Assembly: GCA_950106755.1 (NCBI GenBank)
Contig: OX467088.1
Span: 29,350,401-29,414,400, forward strand
Direction of reading: 5' to 3'
DNA: 64,000 nt
Origin: Climacium dendroides
Taxonomy: Eukaryota; Streptophyta; Bryopsida; Hypnales; Climaciaceae
The translations under genes and the position numbers were made by a program. Below the pieces are notes generated by a model that saw nothing but the letters and a program-made list of their open reading frames with translations, made no database searches and had not been told where the DNA came from. Below, piece after piece: positions 50,801 to 61,575 of the stretch. Positions within the stretch are counted from its first letter, which is position 1; the number at the start of each line of letters is the position of its first letter.

Positions 50801-53800
50801 TGCTTCCCCACACTTTCTAATTCAATGGAAACTGGTTTGAAAAAAAATAAAATAAAAAATCATGCTCTATTTAATAGAAACCAAACCAATAACTTATATC
50901 CGTTTCACATGCAAGCACGTCCCAAAACATAACACACAACTTGCAAATCTTCGAAATAATTACGATTCATGGAAAAATCAAGTTGAGGAGGACACTATTG
51001 CTTCCCCACAATTTCTCATTTAATAGAAATGGGTTTTTAAAAAAAACAAATTTAAAAATCATGCTCTATTTAATAGAAACCAAACCAATAACTTATATCC
51101 GTTTGACATGCAAGCACGTCCCAAAACATAACACACAACTTGCAAATCTTCGAAATAATTACGATTCATGGAAAAATCAATTTGAAGAGGACCCTATTGC
51201 TTCCCCACACTTTCTAATTCAATGGAAACTGGTTTAAAAAAAAATAAAATAAAAAATCATGCTCTATTTAATAGAAACCAAACCAATAACTTATATCCGT
51301 TTCACATGCAAGCACGTCCCAAAACATAACACACAACTTGCAAATCTTCGAAATAATTACGATTCATGGAGAAATCAAGTTGAGGAGGACACTATTGCTT
51401 CCCCACACTTTCTCATTTAATAGAAATGGGTTTTAAAAAAAAACAAATTTAAAAATCATGCTCTATTTAATAGAAACCAAACCAATAACTTATATCCGTT
51501 TCACATGCAAGCACGTCCCAAAACATAACACACAACTTGCAAATCTTCGAAATAATTACGATTCATGGAAAAATCAAGTTGAGGAGGACACTATTGCTTC
51601 CCCACACTTTCTCATTTAATAGAAATGGGTTTTTAAAAAAAACAAATTTAAAAATCATGCTCTATTTAATAGAAACCAAACCAATAACTTATATCCGTTT
51701 CACATGCAAGCACGTCCCAAAACATAACACACAACTTGCAAATCTCCGAAATAATTACGATTCATGAAAAAATCAATTTGAAGAGGACCCTTTTACTTCC
51801 CCACACTTTCTAATTCAATGGAAATTGGTTTAAAAAAAAAAAAAATTAAAAATCATGCTCTATTTAATAGAAACCAAACCAATAACTTATATCCGTTTCA
51901 CATGCAAGCACGTCCCAAAACATAACACACAACTTGCAAATCTTCGAAATAATTACGATTCATGGAAAAATCAATTTGAAGAGGACCCTATTGCTTCCCC
52001 ACACTTTCTCATTTAATAGAAATGGGTTTTTAAAAAAAACAAATTTAAAAATCATGCTCTATTTAATAGAAACCAAACCAATAACTTATATCCGTTTGAC
52101 ATGCAAGCACGTCCCAAAACATAACACACAACTTGCAAATCTCCGAAATAATTACGATTCATGGAAAAATCAATTTGAAGAGGACCCTTTTACTTCCCCA
52201 CACTTTCTAATTCAATGGAAACTGGTTTAAAAAAAAAAAAAATTAAAAATCATGCTCTATTTAATAGAAACCAAACCAATAACTTATATCCGTTTCACAT
52301 GCAAGCACGTCCCAAAACATAACACACAACCTGCAAATCTTCGAAATAATTACGATTCATGGAAAAATCAATTTGAAGAGGACCCTATTGCTTCCCCACA
52401 CTTTCTCATTTAATAGAAATGGGTTTTTAAAAAAAACAAATTTAAAAATCATGCTCTATTTAATAGAAACCAAACCAATAACTTATATCCGTTTCACATG
52501 CAAGCACGTCCCAAAACATAACACACAACTTGCAAATCTCCGAAATAATTACGATTCATGGAAAAATCAATTTGAAGAGGACCCTTTTACTTCCCCACAC
52601 TTTCTAATTCAATGGAAACTGGTTTAAAAAAAAAAAAAATTAAAAATCATGCTCTATTTAATAGAAACCAAACCAATAACTTATATCCGTTTCACATGCA
52701 AGCACGTCCCAAAACATAACACACAACTTGCAAATCTTCGAAATAATTACGATTCATGGAAAAATCAATTTGAAGAGGACCCTATTGCTTCCCCACACTT
52801 TCTAATTCAATGGAAACTGGTTTAAAAAAAAAAAAAATTAAAAATCATGCTCTATTTAATAGAAACCAAACCAATAATTTATATCCGTTTGACGTGCAAG
52901 CTCGTCCCAAAACATAACACACAACTTGCAAATCTTCGAAATAATTACGATTCATGGAAAAATCAATTTGAAGAGGACCCTATTGCTTCCCCACACTTTC
53001 TAATTCAATGGAAACTGGTTTAAAAACAAAAAAAATTAAAAATCATGCTCTATTTAATAGAAACCAAACCAATAACTTATATCCGTTTCACATGCAAGCA
53101 CGTCCCAAAACATAACACACAACTTGCAAATCTTCGAAATAATTACGATTCATGGAAAAATCAAGTTGAGGAGGACACTATTGATTCCCCACACTTTCTC
53201 ATTTAATAGAAATGGGTTTTTAAAAAAAACAAATTTAAAAATCATGCTCTATTTAATAGAAACCCAACCAATAACTTATATCCGTTTCACATGCAAGCAC
53301 GTCCCAAAACATAACACACAACTTGCAAATCTCCGAAATAATTACGATTCATGGAAAAATCAATTTGAAGAGGACCCTATTGCTTCCCCACACTTTCTAA
53401 TTCAATGGAAACTGGTTTGAAAAAAAAAAAAATTAAAAATCATGCTCTATTTAATAGAAACCAAACCAATAACTTATATCCGTTTCACATGCAAGCACGT
53501 CCCAAAACATAACACACAACTTGCAAATCTTCGAAATAATTACGATTCATGGAAAAATCAAGTTGAGGAGGACACTATTGCTTCCCCACAATTTCTCATT
53601 TAATAGAAATGGGTTTTTAAAAAAAACAAATTTAAAAATCATGCTCTATTTAATAGAAACCAAACCAATAACTTATATCCGTTTGACATGCAAGCACGTC
53701 CCAAAACATAACACACAACTTGCAAATCTTCGAAATAATTACGATTCATGGAAAAATCAATTTGAAGAGGACCCTATTGCTTCCCCACACTTTCTAAATC

Positions 53801-56800
53801 AATGGAAATCGGTTTCCAAAAAAACAAATTTAAAAATCATGCTCTATTTAATAGAAACCAAACCAATAACTTATATCCGTTTGACATGCAAGCACGTCCC
53901 AAAACATAACACACAACTTGCAAATCTCCGAAATAATTACGATTCATGGAAAAATCAAGTTGAGGAGGACACTATTGCTTCCCCACACTTTCTCATTTAA
54001 TAGAAATGGGTTTTTAAAAAAAACAAATTTAAAAATCATGCTCTATTTAATAGAAACCAAACCAATAACTTATATCCGTTTGACGTGCAAGCACGTCCCA
54101 AAACATAACACACAACTTGCAAATCTTCGAAATAATTACAATTCATGGAAAAATCAATTTGAAGAGGACCCTATTGCTTCCCCACACTTTCTCATTTAAT
54201 AGAAATGGGTTTTTAAAAAAAACAAATTTAAAAATCATGCTCTATTTAATAGAAACCAAACCAATAACTTATATCCGTTTGACATGCAAGCACGTCCCAA
54301 AACATAACACACAACTTGCAAATCTCCGAAATAATTACGATTCATGGAAAAATCAATTTGAAGAGGACCCTTTTACTTCCCCACACTTTCTAATTCAATG
54401 GAAACTGGTTTAAAAAAAAAAAAAATTAAAAATCATGCTCTATTTAATAGAAACCAAACCAATAACTTATATCCGTTTCACATGCAAGCACGTCCCAAAA
54501 CATAACACACAACTTGCAAATCTTCGAAATAATTACGATTCATGGAAAAATCAATTTGAAGAGGACCCTATTGCTTCCCCACACTTTCTCATTTAATAGA
54601 AATGGGTTTTTAAAAAAAACAAATTTAAAAATCATGCTCTATTTAATAGAAACCAAACCAATAACTTATATCCGTTTGACATGCAAGCACGTCCCAAAAC
54701 ATAACACACAACTTGCAAATCTCCGAAATAATTACGATTCATGGAAAAATCAATTTGAAGAGGACCCTTTTACTTCCCCACACTTTCTAATTCAATGGAA
54801 ACTGGTTTAAAAAAAAAAAAAATTAAAAATCATGCTCTATTTAATAGAAACCAAACCAATAACTTATATCCGTTTCACATGCAAGCACGTCCCAAAACAT
54901 AACACACAACCTGCAAATCTTCGAAATAATTACGATTCATGGAAAAATCAATTTGAAGAGGACCCTATTGCTTCCCCACACTTTCTCATTTAATAGAAAT
55001 GGGTTTTTAAAAAAAACAAATTTAAAAATCATGCTCTATTTAATAGAAACCAAACCAATAACTTATATCCGTTTCACATGCAAGCACGTCCCAAAACATA
55101 ACACACAACTTGCAAATCTCCGAAATAATTACGATTCATGGAAAAATCAATTTGAAGAGGACCCTTTTACTTCCCCACACTTTCTAATTCAATGGAAACT
55201 GGTTTAAAAAAAAAAAAAATTAAAAATCATGCTCTATTTAATAGAAACCAAACCAATAACTTATATCCGTTTCACATGCAAGCACGTCCCAAAACATAAC
55301 ACACAACTTGCAAATCTTCGAAATAATTACGATTCATGGAAAAATCAATTTGAAGAGGACCCTATTGCTTCCCCACACTTTCTAATTCAATGGAAACTGG
55401 TTTAAAAAAAAAAAAAATTAAAAATCATGCTCTATTTAATAGAAACCAAACCAATAATTTATATCCGTTTGACGTGCAAGCTCGTCCCAAAACATAACAC
55501 ACAACTTGCAAATCTTCGAAATAATTACGATTCATGGAAAAATCAATTTGAAGAGGACCCTATTGCTTCCCCACACTTTCTAATTCAATGGAAACTGGTT
55601 TAAAAACAAAAAAAATTAAAAATCATGCTCTATTTAATAGAAACCAAACCAATAACTTATATCCGTTTCACATGCAAGCACGTCCCAAAACATAACACAC
55701 AACTTGCAAATCTTCGAAATAATTACGATTCATGGAAAAATCAAGTTGAGGAGGACACTATTGATTCCCCACACTTTCTCATTTAATAGAAATGGGTTTT
55801 TAAAAAAAACAAATTTAAAAATCATGCTCTATTTAATAGAAACCAAACCAATAACTTATATCCGTTTCACATGCAAGCACGTCCCAAAACATAACACACA
55901 ACTTGCAAATCTCCGAAATAATTACGATTCATGGAAAAATCAATTTGAAGAGGACCCTATTGCTTCCCCACACTTTCTAATTCAATGGAAACTGGTTTGA
56001 AAAAAAAAAAAATTAAAAATCATGCTCTATTTAATAGAAACCAAACCAATAACTTATATCCGTTTCACATGCAAGCACGTCCCAAAACATAACACACAAC
56101 TTGCAAATCTTCGAAATAATTACGATTCATGGAAAAATCAAGTTGAGGAGGACACTATTGCTTCCCCACAATTTCTCATTTAATAGAAATGGGTTTTTAA
56201 AAAAAACAAATTTAAAAATCATGCTCTATTTAATAGAAACCAAACCAATAACTTATATCCGTTTGACATGCAAGCACGTCCCAAAACATAACACACAACT
56301 TGCAAATCTTCGAAATAATTACGATTCATGGAAAAATCAATTTGAAGAGGACCCTATTGCTTCCCCACACTTTCTAAATCAATGGAAATCGGTTTCCAAA
56401 AAAACAAATTTAAAAATCATGCTCTATTTAATAGAAACCAAACCAATAACTTATATCCGTTTGACATGCAAGCACGTCCCAAAACATAACACACAACTTG
56501 CAAATCTCCGAAATAATTACGATTCATGGAAAAATCAAGTTGAGGAGGACACTATTGCTTCCCCACACTTTCTCATTTAATAGAAATGGGTTTTTAAAAA
56601 AAACAAATTTAAAAATCATGCTCTATTTAATAGAAACCAAACCAATAACTTATATCCGTTTGACATGCAAGCACGTCCCAAAACATAACACACAACTTGC
56701 AAATCTTCGAAATAATTACGATTCATGGAAAAATCAAGTTGAGGAGGACACTATTGATTCCCCACACTTTCTCATTTAATAGAAATGGGTTTTTAAAAAA

Positions 56801-58204
56801 AACAAATTTAAAAATCATGCTCTATTTAATAGAAACCAAACCAATAACTTATATCCGTTTGACATGCAAGCACGTCCCAAAACATAACACACAACTTGCA
56901 AATCTTCGAAATAATTACGATTCATGGAAAAATCAATTTGAAGAGGACCCTATTGCTTCCCCACACTTTCTAATTCAATGGAAACTGGTTTGAAAAAAAA
57001 TAAAATAAAAAATCATGCTCTATTTAATAGAAACCAAACCAATAACTTATATCCGTTTCACATGCAAGCACGTCCCAAAACATAACACACAACTTGCAAA
57101 TCTTCGAAATAATTACGATTCATGGAAAAATCAAGTTGAGGAGGACACTATTGCTTCCCCACAATTTCTCATTTAATAGAAATGGGTTTTGAAAAAAAAC
57201 AAATTTAAAAATCATGCTCTATTTAATAGAAACCAAACCAATAACTTATATCCGTTTGACATGCAAGCACGTCCCAAAACATAACACACAACTTGCAAAT
57301 CTTCGAAATAATTACGATTCATGGAAAAATCAATTTGAAGAGGACGCTATTGCTTCCCGACACTTTCTAAATCAATGGAAATCGGTTTCCAAAAAAACAA
57401 ATTTAAAAATCATGCTCTATTTAATAGAAACCAAACCAATAACTTATATCCGTTTGACATGCAAGCACGTCCCAAAACATAACACACAACTTGCAAATCT
57501 TCGAAATAATTACGATTCATGGAAAAATCAAGTTGAGGAGGACACTATTGCTTCCCCACACTTTCTCATTTAATAGAAATGGGTTTTTAAAAAAAACAAA
57601 TCTAAATATCATGCTCTATTTAATAGAAACCAAACCAATAACTTATATCCGTTTCACATGCAAGCACGTCCCAAAACATAACACACAACTTGCAAATCTC
57701 CGAAATAATTACGATTCATGGAAAAATCAATTTGAAGAGGACCCTTTTACTTCCCCACACTTTCTAATTCAATGGAAACTGGTTTAAAAAAAAAAAAAAT
57801 TAAAAATCATGCTCTATTTAATAGAAACCAAACCAATAACTTATATCCGTTTCACATGCAAGCACGTCCCAAAACATAACACACAACTTGCAAATCTTCG
57901 AAATAATTACGATTCATGGAAAAATCAATTTGAAGAGGACCCTATTGCTTCCCCACACTTTCTAATTCAATGGAAACTGGTTTAAAAAAAAAAAAAATTA
58001 AAAATCATGCTCTATTTAATAGAAACCAAACCAATAATTTATATCCGTTTGACGTGCAAGCTCGTCCCAAAACATAACACACAACTTGCAAATCTTCGAA
58101 ATAATTACGATTCATGGAAAAATCAATTTGAAGAGGACCCTATTGCTTCCCCACACTTTCTAATTCAATGGAAACTGGTTTAAAAACAAAAAAAATTAAA
58201 AATC
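47885..58204 (+). repeat. 13-mer HOR series, 2580 bp, four copies with changing content
   Basis: Units start at 47885, 50465, 53045 and 55625, each 2580 bp. Constant parts are the V/B gattcccc opener and the closing F/A plus gctcgtc F monomers. The middle changes in steps: units 1 and 2 keep D, D' and R monomers; unit 3 replaces them with E, ctccga-V and a tacaattc monomer; unit 4 gains a second internal copy of the opener plus a second E. Unit 2 has a private catgaaaaaatc near 51,765. The aacctgcaaatc marker is at 49,750, 52,330 and 54,910 and lost in unit 4. Confidence 0.85.
55625..57597 (+). repeat. Internal duplication inside the fourth 13-mer (about 993 bp)
   Basis: Within this unit the set V/B (gattcccc), F with g-started tail, V/B (cacaatttc), F/E, V/B occurs twice, starting at 55625 and near 56618, five monomers apart. 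The second round has its own changes: gaggacgctattgc and ttcccgacac (near 57,343-57,360), a ggttttgaaaa tail, and aaatctaaatatc. All of these are then copied into the units at 58205 and 61576. Confidence 0.75.
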
Positions 58205-61200
58205 ATGCTCTATTTAATAGAAACCAAACCAATAACTTATATCCGTTTCACATGCAAGCACGTCCCAAAACATAACACACAACTTGCAAATCTTCGAAAT
58301 AATTACGATTCATGGAAAAATCAAGTTGAGGAGGACACTATTGATTCCCCACACTTTCTCATTTAATAGAAATGGGTTTTTAAAAAAAACAAATTTAAAA
58401 ATCATGCTCTATTTAATAGAAACCAAACCAATAACTTATATCCGTTTCACATGCAAGCACGTCCCAAAACATAACACACAACTTGCAAATCTCCGAAATA
58501 ATTACGATTCATGGAAAAATCAATTTGAAGAGGACCCTATTGCTTCCCCACACTTTCTAATTCAATGGAAACTGGTTTGAAAAAAAAAAAAATTAAAAAT
58601 CATGCTCTATTTAATAGAAACCAAACCAATAACTTATATCCGTTTCACATGCAAGCACGTCCCAAAACATAACACACAACTTGCAAATCTTCGAAATAAT
58701 TACGATTCATGGAAAAATCAAGTTGAGGAGGACACTATTGCTTCCCCACAATTTCTCATTTAATAGAAATGGGTTTTTAAAAAAAACAAATTTAAAAATC
58801 ATGCTCTATTTAATAGAAACCAAACCAATAACTTATATCCGTTTGACATGCAAGCACGTCCCAAAACATAACACACAACTTGCAAATCTTCGAAATAATT
58901 ACGATTCATGGAAAAATCAATTTGAAGAGGACCCTATTGCTTCCCCACACTTTCTAAATCAATGGAAATCGGTTTCCAAAAAAACAAATTTAAAAATCAT
59001 GCTCTATTTAATAGAAACCAAACCAATAACTTATATCCGTTTGACATGCAAGCACGTCCCAAAACATAACACACAACTTGCAAATCTCCGAAATAATTAC
59101 GATTCATGGAAAAATCAAGTTGAGGAGGACACTATTGCTTCCCCACACTTTCTCATTTAATAGAAATGGGTTTTTAAAAAAAACAAATTTAAAAATCATG
59201 CTCTATTTAATAGAAACCAAACCAATAACTTATATCCGTTTGACATGCAAGCACGTCCCAAAACATAACACACAACTTGCAAATCTTCGAAATAATTACG
59301 ATTCATGGAAAAATCAAGTTGAGGAGGACACTATTGATTCCCCACACTTTCTCATTTAATAGAAATGGGTTTTTAAAAAAAACAAATTTAAAAATCATGC
59401 TCTATTTAATAGAAACCAAACCAATAACTTATATCCGTTTGACATGCAAGCACGTCCCAAAACATAACACACAACTTGCAAATCTTCGAAATAATTACGA
59501 TTCATGGAAAAATCAATTTGAAGAGGACCCTATTGCTTCCCCACACTTTCTAATTCAATGGAAACTGGTTTGAAAAAAAATAAAATAAAAAATCATGCTC
59601 TATTTAATAGAAACCAAACCAATAACTTATATCCGTTTCACATGCAAGCACGTCCCAAAACATAACACACAACTTGCAAATCTTCGAAATAATTACGATT
59701 CATGGAAAAATCAAGTTGAGGAGGACACTATTGCTTCCCCACAATTTCTCATTTAATAGAAATGGGTTTTGAAAAAAAACAAATTTAAAAATCATGCTCT
59801 ATTTAATAGAAACCAAACCAATAACTTATATCCGTTTGACATGCAAGCACGTCCCAAAACATAACACACAACTTGCAAATCTTCGAAATAATTACGATTC
59901 ATGGAAAAATCAATTTGAAGAGGACGCTATTGCTTCCCGACACTTTCTAAATCAATGGAAATCGGTTTCCAAAAAAACAAATTTAAAAATCATGCTCTAT
60001 TTAATAGAAACCAAACCAATAACTTATATCCGTTTGACATGCAAGCACGTCCCAAAACATAACACACAACTTGCAAATCTTCGAAATAATTACGATTCAT
60101 GGAAAAATCAAGTTGAGGAGGACACTATTGCTTCCCCACACTTTCTCATTTAATAGAAATGGGTTTTTAAAAAAAACAAATCTAAATATCATGCTCTATT
60201 TAATAGAAACCAAACCAATAACTTATATCCGTTTGACATGCAAGCACGTCCCAAAACATAACACACAACTTGCAAATCTTCGAAATAATTACGATTCATG
60301 GAAAAATCAATTTGAAGAGGACCCTATTGCTTCCCCACACTTTCTAATTCAATGGAAACTGGTTTAAAAAAAAATAAAATAAAAAATCATGCTCTATTTA
60401 ATAGAAACCAAACCAATAACTTATATCCGTTTGACATGCAAGCACGACCCAAAACATAACACACAACTTGCAAATCTTCGAAATAATTACGATTCACGAA
60501 AAATCAATTTGAAGAGGACACTATTGCTTCCCCACACTTTCTCATTTAATAGAAATGGGTTTTTAAAAAAAACAAATTTAAAAATCATGCTCTATTTAAT
60601 AGAAACCAAACCAATAACTTATATCCGTTTGACATGCAAGCACGTCCCAAAACATAACACACAACTTGCAAATCTTCGAAATAATTACGATTCATGGAAA
60701 AATCAATTTGAAGAGGACCCTATTGCTTCCCCACACTTTCTAATTCAATGGAAACTGGTTCAAAAAAAAAAAATTAAAAATCATGCTCTATTTAATAGAA
60801 ACCAAACCAATAACTTATATCCGTTTGACATGCAAGCACGTCCCAAAACATAACACACAACTTGCAAATCTTTGAAATAATTATGATTCATGGAAAAATC
60901 AAGTTGAGGAGGACACTATTGCTTCCCCACACTTTCTCATTTAATAGAAATGGGTTTTTAAAAAAAACAAATTTAAAAATCATGCTCTATTTAATAGAAA
61001 CCAAACCAATAACTTATATCCGTTTCACATGCAAGCACGTCCCAAAACATAACACACAACTTGCAAATCTTCGAAATAATTACGATTCATGGAAAAATCA
61101 AGTTGAAGAGGACCCTATTGCTTCCCCACACTTTCTAAATCAATGGAAATCGGTTTCCAAAAAAACAAATTTAAAAATCATGCTCTATTTAATAGAAACC

Positions 61201-61575
61201 AAACCAATAACTTATATCCGTTTGACATGCAAGCACGACCCAAAACATAACACACAACTTGCAAATCTTCGAAATAATTACGATTCATGGAAAAATCAAG
61301 TTGAAGAGGACCCTATTGCTTCCCCACACTTTCTAATTCAATGGAAACTGGTTTAAAAAAAAAAAAAATTAAAAATCATGCTCTATTTAATAGAAACCAA
61401 ACCAATAATTTATATCCGTTTGACGTGCAAGCTCGTCCCAAAACATAACACACAACTTGCAAATCTTCGAAATAATTACGATTCATGGAAAAATCAATTT
61501 GAAGAGGACCCTATTGCTTCCCCACACTTTCTAATTCAATGGAAACTGGTTTAAAAACAAAAAAAATTAAAAATC
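58205..61575 (+). repeat. 17-mer HOR, 3371 bp, full copy
   Basis: The first ten monomers equal those of the 13-mer at 55625. The last three are replaced by seven, including monomers with gcacgaccc (near 60,445 and 61,236), gattcacgaaaaatc (a one-base shortening near 60,497), a short A-run begun by c (near 60,760), ctttgaaataattatg (near 60,872), gttgaagaggaccct with an E tail, and the usual gctcgtc F/C closer. The net gain is four monomers (791 bp). Confidence 0.85.
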
